Positions 27,071 through 35,608 of a DNA stretch of 64,000 nt are shown piece by piece. A program made the translations under genes and the position numbers. How positions within the stretch are numbered: position 1 is the stretch's first letter; every line of letters starts with the position of its first letter. The notes below the pieces were generated by a model, which was given only the letters and a program-made list of their open reading frames with translations, was not told the origin of the DNA and did not search any database. The DNA is from DASXYG01 sp036502625 (GTDB lineage Bacteria > Actinomycetota > Actinomycetes > Streptosporangiales > Streptosporangiaceae), in NCBI GenBank assembly GCA_036502625.1, contig DASXYG010000106.1, forward strand, positions 59,580 to 123,579. The letters are read 5' to 3'.

Positions 27071-27829
27071 ATGAGCATCGCGGAGGAACTGCTGGGCGCG
27101 TACGCGTCGGGGAACGCGGTGGCGCCGCCGACGGAGGCGCACGGGCTGAGCCTGGACGACGCGTACGCCGTCCAGCTCGCCCAGGTGGAGCGGTGGTGCG
27201 CCGGCGGGGCGCGGGTCGCCGGGCACAAGGTGGGGCTGACGTCGGCGGCGATGCGGGAGCAGTTGGGCGTCGACCAGCCGGACTACGGCCACCTGATGGA
27301 CGGGATGTTCCACCTGGAGCGGCTGCCGATCGGCACGTCGGCGTTCCTGCAGCCCAAGGTGGAGCCGGAGATCGCGTTCGTGCTGAAGCGCCCGCTGCGG
27401 GGGCCGGGCGTGAACGCGGCGGAGGCGATCGCCGCCGTGGACTTCGTGCTCCCGGCGCTGGAGATCATCGACTCCCGCATCCGCGACTGGAGGATCACGC
27501 TGGCCGACACGATCGCCGACAACGCCTCCTCCGGCGGGGTGGTGCTCGGCTCGCGTCCGGTACGGCTGACGGACGTGGACCTCGCCCGTACGGCGTGCGT
27601 GCTGCGGCGCAACGGCGCGGAGGCCGGGTCCGGGGTGGGCGGCGCGGTGCTCGGCACGCCGCTGAACGCGCTGGTGTGGCTGGCCAACACCGTCCCGGTC
27701 GAGCTGGCCGCGGGCCACGTGGTGCTGCCGGGCTCGATCACCGCCGCCGTGCCGGTCGCGGCGGGCGACACGTTCACCGCCGAGTTCGCCGGCCTCGGCG
27801 ACGTCACGGCGATCTTTGGGAGGACATGA
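27071..27829 (+). CDS. mhpD: 2-Hydroxypenta-2,4-dienoate (2-oxopent-4-enoate) hydratase
   Basis: A 252-residue FAH-fold hydratase: GHKVGLTS, KVEPEIAFVL with the metal-binding glutamates, DNASSGGVVLG and an LGDVTAIFG end. It adds water to 2-hydroxypentadienoate to give 4-hydroxy-2-oxovalerate. The ATG at 27071 has GGAGG 6 bases upstream; another ATG at 27065 overlaps the previous stop but has no room for a ribosome site. It is immediately followed by the dehydrogenase and aldolase that finish the lower meta-cleavage pathway. Confidence 0.93.
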   Translation: MSIAEELLGAYASGNAVAPPTEAHGLSLDDAYAVQLAQVERWCAGGARVAGHKVGLTSAAMREQLGVDQPDYGHLMDGMFHLERLPIGTSAFLQPKVEPEIAFVLKRPLRGPGVNAAEAIAAVDFVLPALEIIDSRIRDWRITLADTIADNASSGGVVLGSRPVRLTDVDLARTACVLRRNGAEAGSGVGGAVLGTPLNALVWLANTVPVELAAGHVVLPGSITAAVPVAAGDTFTAEFAGLGDVTAIFGRT

Positions 27830-28719
27830 TGCGCGCGGCCATCGTCGGACCCGGCAACATCGGCACGGACCTGCTGGTCAAGCTCCAGCGCAGCACGGCC
27901 GTGGACGTGCGGTACATGGTGGGCGTCGACCCGGCCTCGGACGGCCTGGCCCGCGCCCGCGACCTCGGGGTGGCGGCCTCCGCCGAGGGGGTCGACTGGC
28001 TGCTGGCGCGGCCGGACCCGCCGGAACTGGTGTTCGAGGCCACGTCGGCGAAGGCGCACCTGGCCAACGCGCCGAAATACGCGCGGGCCGGCATGCGGGT
28101 GGTCGACCTGACGCCCGCGGCGGTGGGCCCGTTCGTGTGCCCGCCGGTGAACCTGGCCGGGCTGGAGGCGGCGCCCAACCTGAACATGATCACCTGCGGC
28201 GGGCAGGCCACGATCCCGGTCGTGGCCGCTGTCGCGGCCGTCACGCCCGTGCCGTACGCGGAGATCGTCGCCTCGATCGCGTCCCGGTCGGCGGGGCCGG
28301 GCACGCGGGCCAACATCGACGAGTTCACCCAGACCACCGCGCGGGCCATCGAGGCCGTCGGCGGCGCGACGCGCGGCAAGGCGGTCATCGTCCTCAACCC
28401 GGTGCACCCGCCGATGATCATGCGGGACACCGTGTTCTGCGCGATCTCCCCGGACGCCGACCGGGACGCGGTCAGCGCGTCCGTCCACGCGATGGCCGAG
28501 CGGGTGCGCACGTACGTGCCGGGCTACACGCTGCGCGCCGAGCCGCAGTTCGACGACCCGCGCGACGACTGGTCCGGCCACGCCCGCGTCGCGGTGTTCC
28601 TCGAAGTACGGGGGAACGGCGACCACCTGCCGGAATGGGCCGGGAACCTGGACATCATGACCGCGGCCGCCGCGCGCGTCGGCGAGCTGCTCGCAACGGG
28701 AGAGGCGGTGACGGCGTGA
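27829..28719 (+). CDS. mhpF: Acetaldehyde dehydrogenase (CoA-acylating)
   Basis: A 296-residue MhpF/DmpF-type enzyme. NAD fold GPGNIG at 7-12, catalytic Cys123 in NMITCGGQ, RSAGPGTRANIDEFT, and the VLNPVHPPMIMRDT block. It converts an aldehyde, NAD and CoA to acyl-CoA, receiving acetaldehyde (or propanal) through a channel from the aldolase encoded next. Translation is coupled: the hydratase stop (TGA) overlaps ATG codons at 27826 and 27829; the latter leaves better spacing after GGGAGG. Confidence 0.95.
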   Translation: MRAAIVGPGNIGTDLLVKLQRSTAVDVRYMVGVDPASDGLARARDLGVAASAEGVDWLLARPDPPELVFEATSAKAHLANAPKYARAGMRVVDLTPAAVGPFVCPPVNLAGLEAAPNLNMITCGGQATIPVVAAVAAVTPVPYAEIVASIASRSAGPGTRANIDEFTQTTARAIEAVGGATRGKAVIVLNPVHPPMIMRDTVFCAISPDADRDAVSASVHAMAERVRTYVPGYTLRAEPQFDDPRDDWSGHARVAVFLEVRGNGDHLPEWAGNLDIMTAAAARVGELLATGEAVTA

Positions 28720-29732
28720 AGGTGCGGCTGACGGACACGACGCTGCGGGACGGGTCGCACGCGATGGCGCACCGGTTCACCGAGGACCAGGTGCGGGCCA
28801 CGACCCGGGCGCTGGACGCCGCGGGGATCGAGGTCATCGAGGTCACCCACGGCGACGGGCTGGGCGGCTCGTCGTTCAACTACGGGTTCTCCGCGGTCGA
28901 GGAGCTGAAGCTGGTCGCCGCGGCGGTGTCCGAGGCCGGGCGGGCGAGGATCGCCGTCCTGCTGCTGCCCGGGGTCGGCACCATCGAGGACCTCAAGGCC
29001 GCGTACGACGTGGGGGCCCGGGTCGCCCGGATCGCCACGCACTGCACGGAGGCCGACGTGTCCGTGCAGCACTTCGGCGCGGCCCGCGGCCTCGGCATGG
29101 AGACCGTAGGCTTCCTCATGCTGTCCCACCGCATCGGCCCCGACGAGCTGGCGAAGCAGGCCCGCGTCATGGCCGACGCCGGCTGCCAGTGCGTGTACGT
29201 CGTCGACTCCGCGGGCGCCCTCATCCTGGAGGACTGCGCCGACCGGGTGGCCGCGCTCGTCGCGGAGCTCGGCGACGACGCGCAGGTCGGCTACCACGGG
29301 CACCAGAACCTGTCGTTCGGCGTCGCCAACTCGGTCCTCGCCGTACGCGCGGGCGCCCGGCAGATCGACGGCTCGCTGTGCGCCCTCGGCGCCGGCGCGG
29401 GCAACTCGCCCACCGAGGTGCTGGCCGCGTCCTTCGACCGGCTCGGCATCCCGACCGGCGTGGACATGGACCGCCTTCTGGCCGCGGCGCAGGACGTCGC
29501 CCTCCCGTACATCACCCGGCTGCCCTGGATGGACCGCGCGTCCATCGTCCAGGGCCACGCCGGGGTGTACTCCAGCTTCCTGCTGCACGCCGAGCGCGCC
29601 GCGGAGCGCTACGGCGTCCCCGCGCACGAGATCCTCCGCCGGGTCGGCGAGGCCGGATACGTCGGGGGGCAGGAGGACATGATCATCGACATCGCCGTCC
29701 GGCTCCAGGAGCAGCAGGGCGCCCGCCGATGA
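28716..29732 (+). CDS. mhpE: 4-Hydroxy-2-oxovalerate aldolase
   Basis: A 338-residue HMGL-type aldolase of the DmpG/MhpE family. The TLRDGSH motif gives Arg11, Asp12 and catalytic His15; metal ligands His194 and His196 are in GYHGHQN. It splits 4-hydroxy-2-oxovalerate into pyruvate and acetaldehyde and forms a channelling complex with the dehydrogenase. The GTG start overlaps the upstream stop as GTGA, and its own stop overlaps the ATG of a small GntR-like gene, an unusual coupling of enzyme and regulator. Confidence 0.95.
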   Translation: MKVRLTDTTLRDGSHAMAHRFTEDQVRATTRALDAAGIEVIEVTHGDGLGGSSFNYGFSAVEELKLVAAAVSEAGRARIAVLLLPGVGTIEDLKAAYDVGARVARIATHCTEADVSVQHFGAARGLGMETVGFLMLSHRIGPDELAKQARVMADAGCQCVYVVDSAGALILEDCADRVAALVAELGDDAQVGYHGHQNLSFGVANSVLAVRAGARQIDGSLCALGAGAGNSPTEVLAASFDRLGIPTGVDMDRLLAAAQDVALPYITRLPWMDRASIVQGHAGVYSSFLLHAERAAERYGVPAHEILRRVGEAGYVGGQEDMIIDIAVRLQEQQGARR

Positions 29733-30034
29733 CCGGCGGCGCCTGCCCGTTCGGCGGCCGCACCGTCAGCACGGGGCTGTTCGCGCCGGCCCGGCCGGTG
29801 CGGCTGGTCGACGACGTGGCCGGCCAGCTCCGCGACGGGATCGCCGACGGGCGGCTGCCGTACGGCACGCGGCTGTGCCCGGACGGCGACCTGGCCGAGC
29901 AGTTCGCGGTGCCCCCGATGCTGCTGCGCGAGGCGCTGCGCCTGCTGCGCGCCGAGGGCCTGCTTGGCGCCCGTACGGACGAGCACAACGCGATCGTGTT
30001 CGTCGTACGGGCGCCGGCCCTCAGGGCACGGTGA
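29729..30034 (+). CDS. Truncated GntR-like protein (winged-helix only)
   Basis: A 101-residue protein whose residues about 18-101 align with the first 80 residues of the three other GntR proteins of this cluster (FAPARP-R-VDDVAGQLRDGI; LAEQFAVPPMLLREALRLLRAEGLL), but it stops after the wing. The FCD ligand domain is missing and the recognition helix differs (VPPMLLREAL instead of VSRNTVREAL). Its ATG overlaps the aldolase stop, so it is translated with the pathway enzymes. It could be a decayed gene or a small competitor that heterodimerises with or titrates the full-length paralogues (inference). Its 3' end overlaps the convergent quinone-oxidoreductase gene by 14 bases. Confidence 0.7.
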   Translation: MTGGACPFGGRTVSTGLFAPARPVRLVDDVAGQLRDGIADGRLPYGTRLCPDGDLAEQFAVPPMLLREALRLLRAEGLLGARTDEHNAIVFVVRAPALRAR

Positions 30035-30989
30035 CCACGATCTTGCCGGGCGGGCGCGCGCCGCGCAGCAGCTCCTGGGCGGCGAGGGCCGCGGCGAAGG
30101 GGTACGTAGCGGCGATGGTCGGCCGGATCGCGCCCGCCTGAACGGCCGCGGTGAGGTCGCGCGCGGCGCCCTCGGCGATGGCGGCGGTCTCGTCGCGGGT
30201 CCGCGTACGGAACGTGACGCCGATGAGGCGCAGGCGGTTCAGCGCCAGCAGGTTCATGTCCAGCTCGCCGGTGCGGGATCCGAGCCGGCCGACGCTGACC
30301 AGGCGGCCGTTCACCCGGAGCGTGGGCAGCAGGGACGGGAGCAGCGGGCCGCCGACGTGGTCGACGACCACGTCCACGTCCCGGAACGGGAGGTCGCCGC
30401 CGTCCGGCGCGGCCACCGCCTCGTCCGCGCCGTTCGCCAGCACCGCCTCGACGCTGGCCGGGCTGCGCACCGTGGCCAGGACCCGCCCGGCGCCGAGCGC
30501 ACGCGCCACCGCAACGCCGATCAGGCCCACGCCGGACGACGCGGCGGTGATCAGCACGGTCTCCCCGGCGGCCATCCGGGCGGCGTTGGCCAGCGCGTCG
30601 TACTCGGTCATCAGCCCGGACGGCAGCGCGGCCGCCGCCACCCAGTCCACGCCATCCGGTACGGGCAGCGCCAGGCGCGCGTCGAGCACGGCGTACTCGG
30701 CGCAGCCGCCCGCGCACATGCCCATCACCCGGTCCCCGGCGCGCACCCCCGTCACGCCGGGGCCGAGCGCCACGACCTCGCCCGCGGCCTCCATCCCGGC
30801 GACCACCGGCCCGGCGGCGGGGAACGCCGCCTGCGCGTACTTCCCCTGGCGCTGCAGCAGGTCGGCCCGGTTCACCCCGCTCGCGCGCACGGCGACGAGC
30901 ACCTCGCCGCCGCCCGGCTCCGGCACGGGCAGCTCGCGTTCCTCCAACGTGCCGGTGCCGCCGTCCGCACGGACCACCATGGCGCGCAT
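30021..30989 (-). CDS. Zinc-free MDR-family NADPH:quinone-oxidoreductase-like enzyme
   Basis: A 322-residue medium-chain reductase. GroES-like N-terminal half (ASGVNRADLLQRQGKY, GMEAAGEVVALG) without the structural or catalytic zinc cysteines, then a Rossmann fold with ITAASSGVGLIGVAVARALGA. Family members reduce quinones or enoyl thioesters with NADPH. ATG with GGAG upstream. It is the only minus-strand gene inside the plus-strand half of the aromatic cluster and is divergent from a GntR gene, with an isolated TGGTT half-site between them. Confidence 0.88.
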   Translation of the reverse strand: MRAMVVRADGGTGTLEERELPVPEPGGGEVLVAVRASGVNRADLLQRQGKYAQAAFPAAGPVVAGMEAAGEVVALGPGVTGVRAGDRVMGMCAGGCAEYAVLDARLALPVPDGVDWVAAAALPSGLMTEYDALANAARMAAGETVLITAASSGVGLIGVAVARALGAGRVLATVRSPASVEAVLANGADEAVAAPDGGDLPFRDVDVVVDHVGGPLLPSLLPTLRVNGRLVSVGRLGSRTGELDMNLLALNRLRLIGVTFRTRTRDETAAIAEGAARDLTAAVQAGAIRPTIAATYPFAAALAAQELLRGARPPGKIVVTVP

Positions 30990-31058
30990 GACATCACTCC
31001 TCAGCGTGGGAAAATGGTTCAGTAATCGAGCCTTGTGACGTAACAGATCGGGGGAGCC

Positions 31059-31526
31059 GTGGAGGCGTCCGACGCCGAGAACCGGCCGATGTTCCGTCCG
31101 GCGCGGCCGAAGCGCGCCGTCGACCAGATCGTCGCGCAGGTCGAGGGCCTGCTGCGCGACGGCAAGCTCCGCCCGGGCGACCGCCTGCCGTCCGAGCGCG
31201 CGCTGGCCGAGCAGTTCGCGGTCAGCCGCAACACGGTCCGCGAGGCGCTGCGCATCCTGGAGTTCAACGGCATGCTCATGCTCAAGCGCGGCTCCACCGG
31301 CGGCGCCTTCGTCACCCACCCCGACCCGGAAGGCGCGGCACGCGGCATCGCCGACGCCCTCGACCGCGCCGGCTTCCCCTCCCGCGACCTCAAGGCCGCC
31401 CGCACCTCCCTAAAGGCCCTCATCGGCGACGCCAAGGACGCCAACCCGGTCCTCGTCCTCCTCCTCCACTCCCTCGACGCGACGACCGAACCCGGCGGAA
31501 CCGCATCCACCCGCGGCGTAGCCTGA
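31059..31526 (+). CDS. GntR (FadR-type) regulator lacking its effector domain
   Basis: A 155-residue GntR protein with a complete winged helix (about 18-90: FRPARPKRAVDQIV, LPSERALAEQFAVSRNTVREALR, GSTGGAFV). After that only about 65 residues remain, not resembling the FCD domain (about 150 residues) of the 36856 and 37655 paralogues. The gene ends directly against the C-rich repeat tract, so the domain may have been lost in the rearrangement that also destroyed the neighbouring ligase gene. The recognition helix is identical to the full-length paralogues, so it could still bind their sites but not sense their ligand (inference). GTG start after GGGGAG. Confidence 0.8.
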   Translation: MEASDAENRPMFRPARPKRAVDQIVAQVEGLLRDGKLRPGDRLPSERALAEQFAVSRNTVREALRILEFNGMLMLKRGSTGGAFVTHPDPEGAARGIADALDRAGFPSRDLKAARTSLKALIGDAKDANPVLVLLLHSLDATTEPGGTASTRGVA

Positions 31527-31871
31527 CCCGCCCCCCGCCCCCCGCCCCCCGCCCCCCGCCCCCCGCCCCCCGCCCCCCGCCCCCCGCGCCACGTACCTCC
31601 CCCCGCGGGCCTCGCAGCCTCGCACCCCCGCACCCCCGCACCCCCGCACCCCCGCACCCCCGCACCCCCGCGCCACATACCTCCGCCGCGGGCCTCGCAG
31701 CCTCGCACCCCCGCAGCCCCGCACCCCCGCCCCCGCGCCACATACCTCCCCCGCGGGCCTCGCAGCCCCGCACCCCCGCACCCCCGCGCTCCTGCGCCTC
31801 GTGACTCCTGCCTCGCATACCTCCCCCGCGGGCCTCGCAGCCTCGCCCCCCGCACCCCGCACCCGCACGCG
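31527..31871. repeat. C-rich tandem repeats (G-quadruplex-prone) and 60-80-base imperfect repeats
   Basis: 31530-31588 is a run of CCCCGCC/CCCCCGC units (GGGGGC on the other strand, able to form G-quadruplexes). 31587-31870 holds four imperfect copies of a 60-80-base block containing CATACCTCC, GCGGGCCTCGCAGCC and runs of GCACCCCC. Open frames through it are low-complexity Arg/Gly/Pro and are not considered genes. Confidence 0.9.
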
Positions 31872-32073
31872 TTCCGCGCCAGCCCACCGGCGATCCGTAC
31901 GTCCGTGGGCTTTTCGTACGACGCCAGCCGGGCGGCGCGGCTCGGTCCGGCAGGTGAGCACGGCTTCCTTCGGGCTGCCGGTCGTGCCTGAGGTGTAGGG
32001 CGTGCGCAGGGGGCGGGCGTCGTCGGGCGCATCCGGGGTCCCTTCGGCAGTGGCTTGCGCTGAGGGTAATGCA
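31870..32073 (-). pseudogene. Acyl-CoA synthetase (AMP-ligase) remnant
   Basis: Read on the minus strand, about 32073-31955 encodes LRTPYTSGTTGSPKEAVLT, the AMP/ATP-binding P-loop of acyl-CoA ligases. About 31935-31870 encodes, in another frame, RLASYEKPTDVRIAGGLARN, which matches the C-terminal LA-YK-P--V--VD-LPRNA segment normally some 300 residues later. So two ends of one ligase are fused by a large internal deletion plus a frameshift, and the end runs into the C-rich repeats. There is no start codon context and no possible activity. It suggests that a ligase for the aromatic or ring-cleavage acid once stood here. Confidence 0.75.
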
Positions 32074-32102
32074 TTGACACCTCAAAGGTCGATTGATATC
32101 AA

Positions 32103-32113
32103 AGGTCCAACCA
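32103..32113. promoter_or_regulatory. Candidate GntR (FadR-type) operator 4
   Basis: AGG-TCCA-ACCA, one mismatch to TGGTCCAACCA and preceded by ATATCAA, directly abuts the AAAGGAGG ribosome site of the C-C hydrolase gene. The same arrangement is seen for operator 1. Confidence 0.5.
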
Positions 32114-32125
32114 AAGGAGGTATCT

Positions 32126-32992
32126 ATGGGCGGCGTGGCGAGTTGCTGGGGGGATCTGCGCGGGGTCGGGTTCGCGCAGCGGTGGGTGGATGCGGGGGGC
32201 GTGGCGACGCGGGTGCTGGAGGCGGGGGATCCCGGGGATCCGGCGCTGGTGTTCATTCACGGGACCGGGGGGCATGCGGAGGCGTACACGCGAAACCTCG
32301 GGCCGCATGCCGCGCACTTCCACACGTACTCCATCGACATGGTCGGGCACGGGTTCAGCGACAAGCCCGAGGGGTCGTACGGGTTCCTGGACTACGTCGA
32401 GCACCTGCGGGCGTTCCTCGACGCCGAGGGCATCGAGCGGGTCTCGATCAGCGGCGAGTCGATGGGCGCGGGCATCGGGGCCTGGTTCGCGCTGACCTAC
32501 CCCGAGCGCGTCGACCGGCTGTGCCTGAACACCGGCGCGGCGCTGTACCTGGCGCCCGAGGTGATCGAGCGGTTCTCCCGGCTGTCGCTGGACGCCGTAC
32601 GGAACGCGACGCGGGAGAGCGTGCGCACGCGCCTGGAGTTCCTGGTGCACGACCCGTCGCAGGTCACCGACGACCTGGTCGAGACGCGGCTGGCGATCTA
32701 CGGGCAGCCGGAGTTCGCGAAGATCATGCCGGCCATCCTGTCCCGGCACACCGACCCGGAGACGCAGCGCACGAACGTCATCACCGAGGAGCAGTGGCGC
32801 ACGCTGCGCGCCCCCACCCTCGTCCTGTGGACCACCCACGACCCGACGGCCCCGGTCGCGGCGGGCGAGCAGGTCGCCGGCTGGATCCCGGACTCCCGGT
32901 TCGTGGTGATGGAGGACTGCGGGCACTGGCCGCAGTTCGAGGACGCCGCCACCTTCAACCGCGTCCACCTCGACTTCCTGCTGGGCCGATGA
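32126..32992 (+). CDS. Alpha/beta hydrolase, meta-cleavage-product C-C hydrolase candidate (MhpC/BphD-like)
   Basis: A 288-residue alpha/beta hydrolase. Oxyanion segment FIHGTGGH, nucleophile Ser112 in GESMGAG, Asp239 (TTHDP) and His267 (CGHWPQFED) form the triad, in the positions expected for MhpC/BphD-like enzymes that cleave 2-hydroxy-6-oxodienoates. AAAGGAGG lies 5 bases before ATG, one of the strongest ribosome sites in the window. It leads the second plus-strand operon (hydrolase, SDR, extradiol dioxygenase, decarboxylase, acyl-CoA dehydrogenase), and its product would be the substrate of the hydratase at 27071. Confidence 0.88.
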   Translation: MGGVASCWGDLRGVGFAQRWVDAGGVATRVLEAGDPGDPALVFIHGTGGHAEAYTRNLGPHAAHFHTYSIDMVGHGFSDKPEGSYGFLDYVEHLRAFLDAEGIERVSISGESMGAGIGAWFALTYPERVDRLCLNTGAALYLAPEVIERFSRLSLDAVRNATRESVRTRLEFLVHDPSQVTDDLVETRLAIYGQPEFAKIMPAILSRHTDPETQRTNVITEEQWRTLRAPTLVLWTTHDPTAPVAAGEQVAGWIPDSRFVVMEDCGHWPQFEDAATFNRVHLDFLLGR

Positions 32993-33747
32993 GGGGCAGG
33001 CTGGCCGGCCAGGTCGCCGTCGTCACCGGCGCGGCGGGCGGCATCGGCACGGCCATCGTGCACCGGCTGGCCGACGAGGGCGCGCACGTCGTCGGCGCCG
33101 ACCGTACGGACACCGTGGCCGAGCAGGTCGCGAAGACCGTGGGCACCGGCGGCCCCGACTGGCACGCGGTCACCGCCGACCTGGCCGACCCGGCGGGCGC
33201 CGAGCAGGTCGCCGCCGCGGCGATCGAGCGGTTCGGCCGCCTGGACATCCTGGTCAACAACGCCGGCGGCGGCATCATCAAGCCGTTCCTCGACCACACC
33301 TCCGCCACCATGCGCGAGACCGTGGACCGCAACCTGTGGACCACCGTGCACTGCTGCCGCGCCGCGCTGCCGTACATGCTGCGCGCCCAGTACGGCCGCA
33401 TCGTCAACATCGGCGCGGACTCCGTGCGCAACGGCCTGTTCGACCACGCCATGTACAACGCGGCCAAGGGCGGCGTGCACGCCCTCACCACCGGCCTGGC
33501 CAGGGAGTTCGCGCCGCACGGCGTCACCGTCAACACGGTCGCGCCCACCGGCACCGCCACGCCGACCGTGCTGTCCCGCCCGCCGGACGCCGTCGAGCGC
33601 TACCGCAAGACCACCGAGCTCATCCCGCTCGGCCGGTTCGCGACCGTCGAGGAGGTCGCCTCCGCCGTCGCCTACCTCGCCGCGGACGAGTCGCGCTTCA
33701 TCACCGGCCAGGTGGTCAGCGTCAACGGCGGCACGGCCATGCTCTGA
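32989..33747 (+). CDS. Short-chain dehydrogenase, cis-dihydrodiol dehydrogenase candidate
   Basis: A 252-residue classical SDR: TGAAGGIG at 13-20, NNAGGG, Ser145, Tyr156 and Lys160 (YNAAK). NAD is suggested by an Asp near residue 38 (GADRTD). Between the C-C hydrolase and the extradiol dioxygenase genes it most likely oxidises the cis-diol made by the Rieske oxygenase to a catechol (inference). Stop/start overlap ATGA with the upstream gene. Confidence 0.9.
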   Translation: MRGRLAGQVAVVTGAAGGIGTAIVHRLADEGAHVVGADRTDTVAEQVAKTVGTGGPDWHAVTADLADPAGAEQVAAAAIERFGRLDILVNNAGGGIIKPFLDHTSATMRETVDRNLWTTVHCCRAALPYMLRAQYGRIVNIGADSVRNGLFDHAMYNAAKGGVHALTTGLAREFAPHGVTVNTVAPTGTATPTVLSRPPDAVERYRKTTELIPLGRFATVEEVASAVAYLAADESRFITGQVVSVNGGTAML

Positions 33748-33761
33748 CGATTGGAGAAATC

Positions 33762-34604
33762 ATGGGAGACCACCTCATCCCCTGGCGGCTCGGCTACGTC
33801 ACGATCGGCGTGCCCGACCTCGACGCGGCCGTCGCCTTCTGGACCCGCTTCGGCGGCCTGGTCGTCAGCGAGCGCGCGGACGACACCGTCCACCTGCGCG
33901 GCGGCACCGACCACCACTGGATCGTGCTGACCCGTACGGACACCCCCGGCGTACGGCGCCTGGCGTTCGAGCTTGAGGCGTACGACGACCTGGAGCGGTA
34001 CGCCGAGCGGCTGGCCGCGGAGAAGATCGCGTTCACCCGGCACGAGGGGGAGTGGAGCGGCCCGTCGATCCGCTGCCACGACCCGTCCGGCTACGAGGTC
34101 GAGCTGGTCACCGGGCTCGGCCACGTGCCGGTGTCCCCGGACGGCTGGTTCACCCCGAAGGAGCTGCTGCACGCGGTGGTCGCGGTCGCCGACCTGGACG
34201 CGTCGTACGACTTCTACGCGCGGGTCCTCGGTTTCCGCGAGTCCGACCGGGTGATCGGCAAGACGGTGTTCCTGCGCGGCGGCATCGGCTACCACCACGC
34301 GCTGGTGATCGGCGCCGGGCGCGGCGCCCTGCCGCTGCTGGACCACGTCTGCTTCCTGATGCCGGACCTGGACGACCTCATGCGCGCCCGCGCCGTGCAC
34401 CTGGAGTACGGCAACGAGCTGGACCGCGACGTGCTGCGCCACCCGACGTCCGGCTCGATGGGCTTCTACGCGAAGGCCGTGCCCGCGCCGACCACCGTGG
34501 AGTTCTGCGTCGACCACATGCGCATCACCGACCCGGACTACCGGCCGCGCGCGCTGACGGCGGGGCGGTGGACGTCCAACGTGTGGCTCCCGCCGAAGGC
34601 GTGA
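33762..34604 (+). CDS. Two-domain extradiol ring-cleavage dioxygenase (VOC superfamily)
   Basis: A 280-residue type I extradiol dioxygenase made of two VOC modules. The C-terminal module keeps the iron facial triad His137 (ELLHAVV), His195 (LLDHVCF) and Glu247 (TTVEFC). It also keeps YHHALVI with the active-site histidine at about 178-179 seen in 2,3-dihydroxybiphenyl dioxygenases. It opens a catechol next to the diol with O2. GGAG lies before ATG. The neighbouring decarboxylase candidate suggests that the catechol carries a carboxyl group, as in the p-cumate and 2,3-dihydroxybenzoate routes (inference). Confidence 0.92.
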   Translation: MGDHLIPWRLGYVTIGVPDLDAAVAFWTRFGGLVVSERADDTVHLRGGTDHHWIVLTRTDTPGVRRLAFELEAYDDLERYAERLAAEKIAFTRHEGEWSGPSIRCHDPSGYEVELVTGLGHVPVSPDGWFTPKELLHAVVAVADLDASYDFYARVLGFRESDRVIGKTVFLRGGIGYHHALVIGAGRGALPLLDHVCFLMPDLDDLMRARAVHLEYGNELDRDVLRHPTSGSMGFYAKAVPAPTTVEFCVDHMRITDPDYRPRALTAGRWTSNVWLPPKA

Positions 34605-35608
34605 CCGTGCTCGACGTCCACACGCACATCCTGCCGGAGTCGGTGCCGGACCCGCCGTCGGACGACGCCGAGCGCGCGGGCTGGCCGGTCGTCGAACGGT
34701 CCGGCGGCCGGCGCCGCGTCCACCAGGCCGGTCGGCTGGTCCGTACGCTCACCCCGCCGGGCTGGGACGCCGGGGCCCGGCTGGCGGAGATGGCCGCGCT
34801 CGGCGTGACGGCGCAGGTGCTCATGCCGATCCCGTTCACGTTCTGCTACGAAGCCGCCCCGGCGATCGCGGTGGCCCTGGCGCGGGCGCAGAACGACGGG
34901 ATCGCGGAGATCGCCGCCGCGCACCCGGACCGGTTCTTCGGCCTGGGCACCGTGCCGCTCCAGGACCCGGCCGCGGCGGTCGCGGAACTGCGCCGGATCC
35001 GTACGGACCTGCGGCTGCGCGGCGTGGAGATCGGCACGCACGTGGCCGGCACCTCCCTGCACGACCCGTCGCTCACGCCGTTCTGGGCCGCCGCCGAGGA
35101 GCTGGGCGCGGCCGTGTTCGTCCACCCGGGCCGGTTCGCCGTCCCCGAACGTACGGGCCACAACGGCCTGGACTTCGGGCTGGCCCGGCCGGTGGAGACC
35201 AGCCTCGCGGCCGGGGCGCTGGTGCACGGCGGCGTGCTCACCCGCCACCCCGGCCTGCGGATCTGCCTCGCGCACGGCGGCGGCTGCACGGCCATGATGG
35301 CCGGCCGCTGGCAGCGCGGCTGGGACCTGCTCCCGCGCCCGGCCGCGCTCACCGAGGCGAGCCCGCGCGACCTGCTGTCCCGCCTGTGGATCGACACGCT
35401 CACGTACGACCCGGCCGCGCTGGCCCTGGCCGCGGGGGTGTTCGGCACGGACCGCCTCGTGCTCGGCACCGACTACCCGTTCACGGTCGCCGAGCGCCCG
35501 CCCGGCGCGGCCGTCGCCGAGGCCGTGCGCACGGGCGGCGTGCCGCTGGCCGACTGGCCCGCCGACCTCACCCGCAACGCCCGCACGTTCCTGGAGGGAC
35601 ACCCATGA
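34601..35608 (+). CDS. ACMSD-type amidohydrolase (probable metal-dependent decarboxylase)
   Basis: A 335-residue protein of the aminocarboxymuconate-semialdehyde decarboxylase family. Metal ligands His7, His9, His175 and Asp291 (LGTDYPF) and catalytic His225 (LAHGGG) occur at nearly the spacing of bacterial ACMSD. The family performs non-oxidative decarboxylation of ring-cleavage products or hydroxybenzoates. The GTG start overlaps the ring-cleavage gene stop as GTGA, so the enzymes are made together. The simplest model is removal of a carboxyl from the meta-cleavage product before the C-C hydrolase acts. Confidence 0.9.
   Translation: MTVLDVHTHILPESVPDPPSDDAERAGWPVVERSGGRRRVHQAGRLVRTLTPPGWDAGARLAEMAALGVTAQVLMPIPFTFCYEAAPAIAVALARAQNDGIAEIAAAHPDRFFGLGTVPLQDPAAAVAELRRIRTDLRLRGVEIGTHVAGTSLHDPSLTPFWAAAEELGAAVFVHPGRFAVPERTGHNGLDFGLARPVETSLAAGALVHGGVLTRHPGLRICLAHGGGCTAMMAGRWQRGWDLLPRPAALTEASPRDLLSRLWIDTLTYDPAALALAAGVFGTDRLVLGTDYPFTVAERPPGAAVAEAVRTGGVPLADWPADLTRNARTFLEGHP

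Noticed and set aside
31015..31025. A seventh GntR-type operator between the quinone oxidoreductase and GntR genes
   Set aside because: Only the left half TGGTT is present; the right half does not match, so it is kept as a half-site comment only.
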